64,000 nt of DNA. Source: Verrucomicrobiota bacterium (lineage in GTDB: Bacteria; Verrucomicrobiota; Verrucomicrobiia; Limisphaerales; JACRJZ01). The position numbers were made by a program, and so were the translations under genes. Below the pieces are notes generated by a model. The model saw nothing but the letters and a program-made list of their open reading frames with translations, did not search any database and was not told the origin of the DNA. Shown here in pieces: positions 1 to 8,141 of the stretch (position 1 is its first letter; every line of letters begins with the position of its first letter). The stretch spans positions 62,001 through 126,000 of the forward strand of contig JACRJZ010000091.1 of the NCBI GenBank assembly GCA_016219875.1. Direction: 5' to 3'.

Positions 1-445
1 GCAAATCGACCGCCCACTTGACAGTTTGGGTGCCGCGACGCTGCAGCGTGTCAGGCCACTGATCGCCCACGAGCACGAACGGAGGCTGCTCCACGATGGA
101 GAAACCGCGCGGGGCTTTCTTCTTCAACTGGGCGATGTGCTCCGCCAAAGCGGAGTTCGTGGCGCCCGCAGCCTCTGCGCCGAAACCTCCGCCTTCCCAG
201 AACACCGCGGCCAGGCACAAGGCGGCGAACATCCCTGCAATGCCCGCGGCGCGCGGTTGTCTCAGCCGCAGCAACCTCGAACCGTCTCGCGCCTCGCTGT
301 TCTGCCCTGGCCTCCGGGTTGGGAACGTGGCTGCGGCTGGGACAGCCGCGCGCCGTCTTGGTCGCAGCGTTGTTACGCTGGAAGAAATGCGGGTCCAGAG
401 GCTCTCGAATTGCGGCTTGTCGATTGCGGATCGTGGTTTGGACAT
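1..445 (-). CDS. Partial membrane-anchored or secreted protein of unknown function
   Basis: The reading frame is open from the left edge to an ATG at 445-443, so the C-terminus is missing. A strong Shine-Dalgarno GAGGAGG lies 5 nt before the ATG and is itself part of a dispersed repeat (448-471). Residues about 30-66 (Arg/Ala/Pro-rich) are encoded by a palindromic repeat element. Residues about 65-83 form one hydrophobic stretch that looks like a signal peptide or anchor, followed by an Ala-rich mature start and a segment containing PPFVLVGDQWP. A later ATG at 232 lies inside the hydrophobic stretch and would give a poorer signal sequence, so I prefer the upstream start. I do not recognise the family. 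It lies downstream of argH on the same strand, but they need not be co-transcribed. Confidence 0.6.
   Translation of the reverse strand, partial: MSKPRSAIDKPQFESLWTRISSSVTTLRPRRRAAVPAAATFPTRRPGQNSEARDGSRLLRLRQPRAAGIAGMFAALCLAAVFWEGGGFGAEAAGATNSALAEHIAQLKKKAPRGFSIVEQPPFVLVGDQWPDTLQRRGTQTVKWAVDL
246..356. repeat. Family E palindromic element, in frame within a CDS
   Basis: Two arms, about 246-275 (GCGCGCGGTTGTCTCAGCCG type) and 327-355 (its near reverse complement), are separated by about 50 bases. The same arm pair occurs at 44305-44415 inside hrpA. Here the element is read through as residues about 30-66 of the truncated first gene, just before its membrane segment. Confidence 0.75.
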
Positions 446-447
446 TG

Positions 448-471
448 GAGCCTCCTCACGTCGGCTGCTAC
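448..471 (+). repeat. Family A repeat, single arm
   Basis: One 24-bp arm of the commonest dispersed repeat here (GAGCCTCCTCACGTCGGCTG plus CTAC). On the minus strand it supplies GAGGAGG five bases before the ATG of the first gene, so it probably serves as its ribosome-binding site. Confidence 0.85.
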
Positions 472-495
472 AGGAGGGTTGGAGTCCTTCGGCCC

Positions 496-1908
496 TCAAG
501 CGTGCAGCCCGCGCTGCCGCAAGAGCCTTCCCCATCGGGCCATCTGCGCGCAGACTTCTTTCGTACCCGGCGCGCCTACGAGATTTCGGCGCGCCATCGC
601 CTGGTCGAGATCGAAGACGGCGTGTATGTCCGTGCCAAACCGCTGGTCCACGCTCTGAAACTCCTCCAGCGTCAGCCTGTCGAGCGGCTTGCCCAGTTTG
701 TCCGCCAAGGCCACGACCGCGCCTACGACGTGATGTGCCTGGCGGAACGGCACGCCTTTTCGCACCAAGTAGTCCGCGAGGTCGGTCGCCAGCAGTTGCG
801 GATCGCCCGCCGCCGCCCGGCAAACTTGGGCGTTCACGGTGGTGTGCGCCAGCATCGCCGTCATCAGTCGCACGCAGGCGCGCACCGTGTCCGCGGTGTC
901 GAACAACCGTTCTTTGTCCTCCTGCAAGTCCCGGTTGTAAGTCATGGGCAGCCCCTTCAACAGCGTGAGCAGCGACATCAGGTTCCCGATCACTCGCGCC
1001 GATTTGCCCCGCGTCAACTCCGCCACGTCCGGGTTCTTCTTCTGCGGCATGAGGCTCGATCCGGTGGTGTAGGCATCGGCGATCTTGATGAAATTGAACT
1101 CCGCGCTGGCCCACAGGATCACGTCCTCGGCCAAGCGCGACAGATGGACCGCCAGCAACGCTGCTGTCGCCGCGAACTCGATGATGAAGTCGCGGTCGCT
1201 CACGCCGTCCATCGAGTTCTGCGTCACGCGCGGGCGGCCCTGGGCATCGACGAAGCCGAGTTGCTTCGCCACGAACTCCCGGTCCAACGGCAAGGTCGAT
1301 CCCGCCAGGGCGCCATTGCCCAGCGGACACACGTTGACCCGGTCAAGACAATTGCCCAGCCGCTCCCGATCCCGTTCCAGCATTTCCACGTAAGCCAGCA
1401 AATGGTGCGCGAAGTACACCGGCTGCCCGCGTTGCAGGTGGGTGTAGCCGGGGATGATGACGGAGGCGTTCTGCTCGGCGCAGTCGAGGAAGGCTCTCTG
1501 CAAACCCCGAACTTCGCCAACCAGCGCGCCAATCTCTTCCCGCAGCCACAGCCGCATGTCGAGCGCGACTTGGTCGTTGCGCGAACGGCCCGTGTGCAGC
1601 TTGGCGCCGGCTGGCACCCGCCGCGTCAACTCGGCCTCGATGTTCATGTGGACGTCTTCCAACTCGGCCTTCCACTTGAATGTGCCGCGTTCGATCTCGC
1701 CCCTGATTTCCTCCAGCCCGGCCGAGATCGTGCGGTGCTCCGCGGTCGTCAGCAGGCCCACCTTCCGCAACATGGCGGCGTGCGCGAGCGAGCCGGCGAT
1801 GTCGTGTTTCCCCAAGCGCCAGTCGAAGGAGATCGACTCCGAGAACGCCGCCACGTCCGCCGCGGGTCCGCGCGCAAACCGTCCACTGCGAGACACAACT
1901 TTCTTCAT
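496..1908 (-). CDS. argH: Argininosuccinate lyase
   Basis: Catalyses the last step of arginine synthesis, splitting argininosuccinate into arginine and fumarate; cytosolic homotetramer. The 470-residue length is normal for the family. The fumarase/aspartase superfamily signature GSSLMPQKKNPD is present near residues 283-294, with the HTGRSRND segment near 105-112 and the YTHLQ histidine segment near 155-159. I start at the ATG at 1908 (MKKVVSRSGRF); an upstream in-frame TTG at 1917 is less likely. No other arginine genes are adjacent. It is divergent from the batD-like gene, with about 150 bases between them for two promoters. Confidence 0.96.
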   Translation of the reverse strand: MKKVVSRSGRFARGPAADVAAFSESISFDWRLGKHDIAGSLAHAAMLRKVGLLTTAEHRTISAGLEEIRGEIERGTFKWKAELEDVHMNIEAELTRRVPAGAKLHTGRSRNDQVALDMRLWLREEIGALVGEVRGLQRAFLDCAEQNASVIIPGYTHLQRGQPVYFAHHLLAYVEMLERDRERLGNCLDRVNVCPLGNGALAGSTLPLDREFVAKQLGFVDAQGRPRVTQNSMDGVSDRDFIIEFAATAALLAVHLSRLAEDVILWASAEFNFIKIADAYTTGSSLMPQKKNPDVAELTRGKSARVIGNLMSLLTLLKGLPMTYNRDLQEDKERLFDTADTVRACVRLMTAMLAHTTVNAQVCRAAAGDPQLLATDLADYLVRKGVPFRQAHHVVGAVVALADKLGKPLDRLTLEEFQSVDQRFGTDIHAVFDLDQAMARRNLVGAPGTKEVCAQMARWGRLLRQRGLHA

Positions 1909-2062
1909 GTGATTCAAGCGGGCGCACTGTGGAATCCGCCGCCGGGAAAGTCACGCGAGAAACCGGCGAGGAGAAGACACGCCATCACTCCCCCACCCCA
2001 TTCCCCGGTCGAACAAAACCCGTTCTTGCGCTGTCTGAACGGCACAGGCAAAACTGAATCCG

Positions 2063-3862
2063 TTGCGCGCCACAGTGGACAGGACTCGAACAAGACCCTT
2101 CGCCCGCGCCGCCAGCGGCTTCCGGCTGCTCGCGGCGGTCGGTTGGCTGGCGCTGGCCTCGCCGCTTCCTCTGGCGGCGGCGCAAGTCGTCGCTTCGCTG
2201 GACCGCGGCGTCGTCACGCTGGGAGAGCCGGTGACGCTCACCATCACGTTTGACGGCCTGCAAATTCCAGGACGCCCAAACCTGCCGCAGATTCCGAACT
2301 TCCAAGTGGATCAGGGCCAAATTTCTTCCGGCACCACCATCCACAACGGCGCCTTGCAGCAGTGGTTCGGCTTCGCCCTGGTGCCCACCGCGGAGGGCGA
2401 CCTGACCATCCCCGGCTTCCAGTTCAGCGTCGGCGGCCAGCGCTACAGCACCCAGCCGCTCGCGTTGCGCGTCGTCAGGCCGAGCGCGTCCGTGGCCGGC
2501 CCCAATCCGAACACGCCGCAGGCCTTCGTCACGGTGGTCGTGCCGCGCCGCGAGATTTACTTCGGCGAAGTGTTCCTGGTGGAAGAACGCCTGCACTACA
2601 TCCCGACCCGACTGGCGCTGCTGCAACCCAACTGGAGTTTCCTGGACGGCACGTTCCGCGTCACGCCGTTGGAGGGCGCTTCCGAGACGGACTTGGTGAC
2701 GAACAACGTGACCTACCGCGTGCGCGTCCACCGGGTGCTGGCCACGCCGCTCAAGACCGGCGCGTTCAACTCCGGCCCCATCTCGTTGTTGATGGCTTTT
2801 GGGCAAGTGAGTTTCTTTGGCCAGTTCATGGCCGAGCAGCGCAACCGTCTGGCCGCCGATCCTGTCGTGCTCCAAGTGTTGCCGGTGCCCAGCGTCGGTG
2901 CGCCGCCCTCCTTCAACGGCGCGGTCGGCACCTATACGCTGACCGTCACTGCCGGCCCAACTGAGGTCGCAGTGGGCGACCCAGTGACGGTCAAGGCCCA
3001 GATTTCCGGCCGCGGCCAATTCGAGACGCTGGCTTTGCCGGCCCAAGCGGACTGGCGCGAGTTCAAGATGTATCCGCCGACGAGCGTCACGGTGACCAAC
3101 GACCGCGTGGGCCTGGCCTGCACCAAGACTTTTGAGCAAGTGGTCATTCCCCAGAATCACGAGATCAAGGCGCTGCCGCCGCTGGTGTTCAGCTTCTTCG
3201 ACCCGGACGCGAAGAGCTTCCGCACGCTGATGGGGCCGGCGATTCCGCTCACCGTGCGAGCCAACGCCGGAACCGCCGGCCCGTTGCCGACGCTGGCGGG
3301 GTTGACGAACAATGCGGCGCCCGCGGAGAAACAACCGGAAATGGCCACCATCAAAGTCCATCTCGGCACGCTCAGCCCGTCAGCAATCCCGCTGTTCCAG
3401 CGCGGCTGGTTCCTGGCACTTCAGGTTCTTCCGCCCGCGCTCTGGCTCTCGCTGTTGGCCCGGCGCAAATGGAGCGAATCGCTCTCGCGCAATCCTCGCC
3501 TGCTCCGCCAGCGCCAAGTCGCGAGGGTCGTGACGGAAGGGTTGGCGCAACTCCGCGCTCATGCCGCCGCCGGCTCCGCGGACGATTTCTTCGCCACCGT
3601 GTTCCATCTGCTCCAAGAGCAGATCGGCGAGCGGCTGGACCTGCCCGCGTCCGCGATCACCGAAGCCGTGATCGATGAGCGGCTTCGCCCGCTCGGCACG
3701 CCGAACGAAACCCTTGAACAACTCCACGGTCTGTTCCGAGAGTGCAACTTGGCCCGCTATGCGCGCACCCGGGACCAGGGCCGGCTGGCCGAGATGATCC
3801 CGCAAGTGGAGACGGCGTTGGGCGCGCTGAAGAAACTGCCGGAGGCCATGGTCACGCGATGA
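2063..3862 (+). CDS. batD: BatD-like (oxygen tolerance family) protein
   Basis: A 599-residue envelope protein. It has a long N-terminal signal region ending near residue 40, then extracytoplasmic beta-rich domains rich in phrases such as LGEPVTLTITFDGL, typical of BatD/PF13584, and a single membrane segment near residues 448-465 followed by a cytoplasmic tail. Bat proteins are usually encoded with MoxR-type ATPases and VWA proteins; only the next gene, a BatE-like TPR protein, is present here. Its TGA overlaps the start of that gene in ATGA, so the two are translationally coupled. The biochemical role of BatD is not settled; family assignment rests on architecture and gene pairing. Confidence 0.8.
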   Translation: MRATVDRTRTRPFARAASGFRLLAAVGWLALASPLPLAAAQVVASLDRGVVTLGEPVTLTITFDGLQIPGRPNLPQIPNFQVDQGQISSGTTIHNGALQQWFGFALVPTAEGDLTIPGFQFSVGGQRYSTQPLALRVVRPSASVAGPNPNTPQAFVTVVVPRREIYFGEVFLVEERLHYIPTRLALLQPNWSFLDGTFRVTPLEGASETDLVTNNVTYRVRVHRVLATPLKTGAFNSGPISLLMAFGQVSFFGQFMAEQRNRLAADPVVLQVLPVPSVGAPPSFNGAVGTYTLTVTAGPTEVAVGDPVTVKAQISGRGQFETLALPAQADWREFKMYPPTSVTVTNDRVGLACTKTFEQVVIPQNHEIKALPPLVFSFFDPDAKSFRTLMGPAIPLTVRANAGTAGPLPTLAGLTNNAAPAEKQPEMATIKVHLGTLSPSAIPLFQRGWFLALQVLPPALWLSLLARRKWSESLSRNPRLLRQRQVARVVTEGLAQLRAHAAAGSADDFFATVFHLLQEQIGERLDLPASAITEAVIDERLRPLGTPNETLEQLHGLFRECNLARYARTRDQGRLAEMIPQVETALGALKKLPEAMVTR

Positions 3863-4632
3863 AGCTCAGACTCCCCCGCTTCCTGGCGCTGGGCTTGGCG
3901 CTGTGGGCCTGGCCCGCGGCCCTTCCTGCTGCCGGCCTCGAAGTCGCCTTCGACGCGGCCAACAAGTTGTACGAGGAAGCGAAGTTCGCCGAGGCGGCCG
4001 CCGCCTACGACAAGCTGCTCTCGGACGGCCACCGCACCGCCTCGGTTTTCTACAATCTCGGCACCGCCAGTTACAAGGCCGGCCAGATGGGCCGCGCCAT
4101 CGCCGCGTATCGCCAAGCGGAGCAACTCATCCCGCGCGACCCAGACTTGCGCGCCAATCTCCAGTTCGTCCGCAAAAAGGTGAACGGCGAAGACAAGTCA
4201 CCGGTGACGTGGTGGCGGGCCGTGCTCTCTTTGCTGACGCTCAATGAGGGCACGTTGCTGGCCGCCGCCGCCTTTTGGGTCTGGTGTTTGCTGATGGCGG
4301 CGCGGGAGTTCCGGCCCGCGTGGGGCGACAGCCTGCGCCGATGGATACGGAGCGCCGGGCTGACGGCCATTTTCTTTGCCGGCGTGCTGGCCGCGGCGGC
4401 TTACGTCCGGTTTGGCGATGTCTCGGCGGTGGTGGTGGCCCGCGAGGCCGTGGTCCGATTCGGGCCGCTGGACGAATCCCAAACGGCCTTCCAACTGCCC
4501 GACGGTTCTGAAGTCACCGTGACAGACTCGAAAGAGAACTGGCTCCAAGTCCGCGACCGCTCGAAGCGGATCGGCTGGCTGAAGAAGGACCAGGTGATCG
4601 TGCTGAACCAGGCGATGTCGCGCACCAAGTAG
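3859..4632 (+). CDS. BatE-like TPR and SH3-domain membrane protein
   Basis: 257 residues from the ATG at 3859, which overlaps the batD-like stop (ATGA). It has a signal peptide (residues 1-26), TPR units about residues 30-100 (LYEEAKFAEAAAAYDKLL, then YNLGTASYKAGQMGRAIAAY), two membrane segments about 130-150 and 168-185, and a C-terminal SH3-like domain about 195-250 (ENWLQVRDRSKRIGWLKKDQV). TPR plus SH3 is the usual layout of BatE-type proteins. It probably forms an envelope complex with the BatD-like protein; the function is inferred. Confidence 0.8.
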   Translation: MKLRLPRFLALGLALWAWPAALPAAGLEVAFDAANKLYEEAKFAEAAAAYDKLLSDGHRTASVFYNLGTASYKAGQMGRAIAAYRQAEQLIPRDPDLRANLQFVRKKVNGEDKSPVTWWRAVLSLLTLNEGTLLAAAAFWVWCLLMAAREFRPAWGDSLRRWIRSAGLTAIFFAGVLAAAAYVRFGDVSAVVVAREAVVRFGPLDESQTAFQLPDGSEVTVTDSKENWLQVRDRSKRIGWLKKDQVIVLNQAMSRTK

Positions 4633-4951
4633 TCTTCCAGGCTCCGCGCATGAAAGGCCCTTTGTTCATTTCAGACCCGCTCGTGGGCCATGAACCTCGA
4701 CGTAGCGGCGGCTCGGCAGAGCGGTATGTGTTTGGCGTAACGCAGGTTTTCAACCTGCGGGACGTTGCCGGGCAAAGGCGGGTACGAACTCGGCGTGTTT
4801 CTAGACTGGCCACGCCCTGCCGACTGCAAGTCGGCGATACGGCAGGCTGGAAAGCCTGCGCTACGACGTTGAACACATACGCAGAGCGCCGCTGTTTCTC
4901 ATGCCAAAGAACGGCGGCGCTCTGCCGAAACGCCGCCACGGGGACGAGGCC
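4633..4951. repeat. Intergenic region made of family B inverted repeats
   Basis: This 319-bp gap is nearly all repeat. Nested arms include CGCAGGTTTTCAACCTGCG (4741-4759), GACTGCAAGTCGGCG (4821-4835) and GGCAGGCTGGAAAGCCTGCG (4841-4860), framed by GTATGTGTTT and its complement AACACATAC and by GCAGAGCGCCGC/GCGGCGCTCTGC. Related copies lie at 9947-10122, 40345-40479 and 49687-49828. No gene is seen; the promoter for the udk-like gene must lie in or near the repeat. Confidence 0.85.
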
Positions 4952-5617
4952 ATGAAAAGACCGTTGCGCCCCATTCTGGTCGCCATCGTCGGTGGCAGCG
5001 GAGCGGGCAAGTCCCGTCTGGCGGATCGCCTGGAACACGAGTTGGGGCGCGGCGTCGCACGGCTTGCTCTGGACGACTTCTACCGCGACTTGTCTCACCT
5101 GACCTTTGCCCAGCGTCAGCGGGTCAACTTCGATCACCCGCGCGCCATCGACTGGCCGTGCTTGGACGCGGTCCTTCGTTCCTGCCTGGCGGAGCGGCCG
5201 GTCAGGGTGCCGCAATACGACTTTGCCGCGCACTGTCGCCGGGCTGAGAGCCGGTCCATGCCTCCGGCACGGGTGATTCTGGTGGATGGACTTTGGCTGC
5301 TGCGGCGGCCCGGAGTGCGGGCTTTGTTCGATCTTCGCCTCTTCGTCGAGTGCCCCGAACGACTGCGCCTGTCCCGTCGCCTGGCGCGCGACGTGCGCGA
5401 GCGAGGCCGCACGCGCGCGTCCGTGCTGGCCCAGTTTCGCGATCACGTGACGCCGATGCACGACCGCTTCGTCGCGCCGCAGCAGCGCTGGGCTGACGTG
5501 GTGCTCCGCTCCCCGGTGGCGGAGCGCGAGGTGAAGGCGCTGGCGCACGCCTTACTGAACGGAGGACAGGCGTCGCGCCTGTCTCCATTCTCGATCGTTT
5601 CGCTCCCCGTTCGGTGA
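4952..5617 (+). CDS. udk: Uridine kinase-like P-loop kinase
   Basis: A 221-residue P-loop NTPase with Walker A GGSGAGKS at residues 14-21, a LALDDFYRDL segment, an NFDHP segment that matches the uridine kinase substrate loop, and a later RRLARDVRERGR basic lid region. These fit the uridine/cytidine kinase (PRK) family, which phosphorylates uridine in pyrimidine salvage. The start at 4952 (MKRPLRPI) follows GGGGACGAGG; an upstream ATG at 4901 lies in repeat DNA. The last 17 or so residues (NGGQASRLSPFS onward) are encoded by another dispersed repeat (5563-5588). Substrate could differ from uridine. Confidence 0.82.
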   Translation: MKRPLRPILVAIVGGSGAGKSRLADRLEHELGRGVARLALDDFYRDLSHLTFAQRQRVNFDHPRAIDWPCLDAVLRSCLAERPVRVPQYDFAAHCRRAESRSMPPARVILVDGLWLLRRPGVRALFDLRLFVECPERLRLSRRLARDVRERGRTRASVLAQFRDHVTPMHDRFVAPQQRWADVVLRSPVAEREVKALAHALLNGGQASRLSPFSIVSLPVR

Positions 5618-5696
5618 TCACTTCAGGCCGAACGACGCGTCCGTACCGGACCCGCCGCAATTAAACCAGAGACAGGCGCGACGCCAGTCCTCCTGC
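5563..5696. repeat. Family H inverted repeat at the udk 3' end
   Basis: The sequence GGACAGGCGTCGCGCCTGTC (inside 5563-5588), itself palindromic, is followed about 85 bases later by an inverted, slightly diverged copy (GAGACAGGCGCGACGCCAGT, about 5671-5696). The left arm is translated as the C-terminus of the udk-like protein; the right arm is intergenic, between two convergent genes. Confidence 0.65.
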
Positions 5697-5707
5697 ATGG
5701 ATGCGCT

Positions 5708-6868
5708 TCACACGATCCCCGGGATAAACCGGTATTTCACCTTCCGGCAATACGCCGCGTACTCCGGGTCGCGCAGGAGCAATCGTTCCTCGGTGAGTGC
5801 CCGCAGCACGTAGATCGAGCACCAGGCGATGAAGCCTCCCGCCGTTGCCGTGCAGAAGAGCAGGTGCTGCCTCCAGGAGAACGCGGCGTCGGCCGTATCG
5901 ACCGCGAAGAGCGCCGGGATCAGCGTCACCAGCCAGAATAGATTCTTGCCAACGTAGCCGGGATGCCGGACCAGCGCGTAAGGCCCGTAGGCGACGATGC
6001 CGCGGTGGGTGAGGTTGCTGGCCTTGGTGAAGAGCGAGAGCGACGCCGAGGTCAGCAGCAACAAGCACAGCACGGCTAGGCCGCGCAGAATCCAGGTAAG
6101 CGGATGATGCAGTTCGCCGTGGAAGAGGATGTGGGGGTCGTCGTTGGACGAACCGAAGAAAGCGGCGGTCACCATGTTGAACGGCGCGTAGCAGAGCAGG
6201 CACACCAGCAGGCCACTCAGACTCGTTTCGACGTAGCGGACGGGGTTCTTCAGCCAGAACGCCTCCGCGTGATAGCCGAAACAGAACAACCCCGAATCGA
6301 CGCAGAACACCGTCGTGACGAACAGCGCGTAGAGTGCGTCGGCGAGGCCCACCAACGAGGCCGATTGTTGATACTGCATCAGCAGGGCTGGGTAGGCGTT
6401 GTACTCGAGGCACAGGCTGTTCAACATGAGCGGGCCGTACACCAGCTTGATGAGGAGGAACACAAACGCGTGTTTCTCCTTGAAGGTGGGCGCCCACGGG
6501 CGGGCGACATTCGGCGGGGCTTGGCCCAGGGCGCACCACGCCACCCGTGCCAGCCAACCCAGGATGAGGACGTTCTTGGAAAGCCAAAGCGTTCGTGGGC
6601 GGAACGTGAAGTAAATGGCCGGCGCCACCAGCGCGTAGAGCACGAGATACCAATCATAGAACCGCCAGGCCGGAAACGACCCGAAGGGCACGTCAAGCAA
6701 ACCCCTGAACCACGGGTTCAGCCGCAAGATCAGCCAGAGCGCGCCGTAGATCAGCATCGACGCCGCGTAGTGCTTCAGCACGCACTTGAACGTCGCGCGC
6801 GGCAGGCGCGGATCGAGGTAGCTGAGGTTCTCGGCCGAGGAGAGTTGGGTTGTGATGCTGGTTTTCAA
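5708..6868 (-). CDS. Polytopic membrane protein with ICMT/PEMT-like C-terminus
   Basis: A 386-residue integral membrane protein with about nine hydrophobic segments. The C-terminal third has the isoprenylcysteine carboxyl methyltransferase / phospholipid methyltransferase signature: YGPYALVRHPGYVGKNL near residues 293-309, then LTEERLLLRDPEYAAYCRKV near 358-377. This domain in bacteria methylates small lipids or cysteines in the membrane; the substrate here is unknown. The long N-terminal membrane region is extra compared with minimal family members. The start is uncertain: the frame opens with TTG at 6868 and no good upstream ATG is in frame. Convergent with the udk-like gene. Confidence 0.75.
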   Translation of the reverse strand: MKTSITTQLSSAENLSYLDPRLPRATFKCVLKHYAASMLIYGALWLILRLNPWFRGLLDVPFGSFPAWRFYDWYLVLYALVAPAIYFTFRPRTLWLSKNVLILGWLARVAWCALGQAPPNVARPWAPTFKEKHAFVFLLIKLVYGPLMLNSLCLEYNAYPALLMQYQQSASLVGLADALYALFVTTVFCVDSGLFCFGYHAEAFWLKNPVRYVETSLSGLLVCLLCYAPFNMVTAAFFGSSNDDPHILFHGELHHPLTWILRGLAVLCLLLLTSASLSLFTKASNLTHRGIVAYGPYALVRHPGYVGKNLFWLVTLIPALFAVDTADAAFSWRQHLLFCTATAGGFIAWCSIYVLRALTEERLLLRDPEYAAYCRKVKYRFIPGIV

Positions 6869-6946
6869 GAAGATCTTGGCGAACCATCGGATTCAGAGAG
6901 GAATGGAATTGGGGGATTCCCTTGAGTTTCTTTCAAACCCCTCGAG

Positions 6947-7019
6947 CCGGTGGGGCGAGCGTACTCGCGAGCCGGGCGTATGTGCAGGACGCGGCTCGCG
7001 GGTACGCTCGCCCCACCGG
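6947..7019. repeat. Family D inverted repeat
   Basis: Arms 6947-6973 (GGTGGGGCGAGCGTACTCGC type) and 6993-7019 are near-perfect reverse complements around a 19-base loop. A second copy lies at 19435-19504. It sits between the aldo/keto reductase stop and the upstream end of the ICMT-like gene, both minus strand, and could act as a transcript hairpin. Confidence 0.85.
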
Positions 7020-7098
7020 GGTTATGACAGCGCCTCTCTTGATCCCGGTCCTCCCTGAATCCGATGGCGCGTCGTTTCATCCCTGGCCGTAAATCCCC

Positions 7099-8022
7099 TT
7101 ATACCGATTCCAAGGCGCGGTTGATGCGCTCGATGGCTTCGTCGATCTCCGCCGTGCTCTTGAAGCCGATGACGACGGAGTGAATCTCCGGTTGCGCCAT
7201 CGCAAAGCGGATCGCTTTCTCGCGGTCTTCCGGCTGGGTGAAGTCGCCGTTGCCAATCAGCTTCATGCCGATGACGCCGTGGCCCCTGGCGTGCATGGTT
7301 CGGATGGCCTGCATGACCGGGTTGACGTGTTCCGCGTTGCTGGTGGCATTCCAGGTTTGCTCCGGCGTGTCGATGACGTGGCCCTGTGGGTTGATGCGGA
7401 CGAGGTGGACGTCCGTCCAGTCAGAGGCCGCGGCGGTCTTCAGTGCAGGCAGGCTGTGACAGGACACGCCTTTGACGCGAATCCATTTCTTCTGCTTCGC
7501 CTCCTCGAAGCCGTCCAGGACGCGCTTCCACTCGTCGGTCCAGCCGTCCTTCACCATGCAGTGGACGAGCATGGAGTCGATGTAGTCGGTGTTGTAGGTC
7601 TTCCGATGCTTGTCGATGGCGGCGAGCACATCCTCCGGCTTGCCGGGAATCTTGGATTGAAGAAACAGCTTCTCGCGCGGCAGCCCCTTGATGGCGCCGG
7701 CAATCCAGTCAAACGTGCGGTAGCTCTGCGCGCAGTCGATGTAGGTGAGGCCGCGGTCGTAGGCGTAACGGATGAGCCGGTTGAAAGTTTCCTGGCCGAG
7801 ACTGCGTTGGACGTTGCCGCTGTTGCTGCCCGCGCCAAACCCCAGCCGGCTGATTCGAAGTCCGGTCCTGCCGAGGGGGACGAGGTCCGTGGCGGAGCGC
7901 CGACCGGCGTTCGGGCCGGACGACTGGCAGCCGGAGAAACTGAGCGGTGCCAGCGCGGCGGCGCCGGCGAGGGCGGCGGTCCTTTCGAGAAATTGACGGC
8001 GGGAGAGTTCGTGGTGATTCAT
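7099..8022 (-). CDS. Tat-exported aldo/keto reductase
   Basis: About 307 residues from the ATG at 8022. The N-terminus carries a twin-arginine signal (LSRRQFLERT) and Ala-rich hydrophobic stretch ending near FSGCQ, which may also be a lipobox. The rest is an aldo/keto reductase TIM barrel: PLGRTGLRISRLGFG, the catalytic Asp/Tyr pair in YIDCAQSY, Lys in LQSKIPGK and His in SMLVHC. These enzymes reduce carbonyls with NADPH; Tat-exported members are common in Verrucomicrobia and Planctomycetes, probably in sugar metabolism. An in-frame TTG at 8049 is less likely as start. Standalone gene. Confidence 0.88.
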   Translation of the reverse strand: MNHHELSRRQFLERTAALAGAAALAPLSFSGCQSSGPNAGRRSATDLVPLGRTGLRISRLGFGAGSNSGNVQRSLGQETFNRLIRYAYDRGLTYIDCAQSYRTFDWIAGAIKGLPREKLFLQSKIPGKPEDVLAAIDKHRKTYNTDYIDSMLVHCMVKDGWTDEWKRVLDGFEEAKQKKWIRVKGVSCHSLPALKTAAASDWTDVHLVRINPQGHVIDTPEQTWNATSNAEHVNPVMQAIRTMHARGHGVIGMKLIGNGDFTQPEDREKAIRFAMAQPEIHSVVIGFKSTAEIDEAIERINRALESV

Positions 8023-8141
8023 AGGCGGATCAGCGTGGGCCTGCTTCAAGTGTGTCGGCGAATCGTCATGTTTGCGGCGCGATTACAGCACACCCCGGCG
8101 AAGGCCACAATGGGGAAGAGCAGCGAGCAGTAACGAGCGAG

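Noticed and set aside
319..2253. Long plus-strand open frame opposite argH
   Set aside because: High-GC shadow of argH; composition is Arg/His/Gln-rich with no family features, while the minus strand encodes an obvious enzyme.
4633..4951. Possible CRISPR array
   Set aside because: Repeats are inverted and nested, with no regularly spaced direct repeats, and no cas genes are present anywhere in the window.
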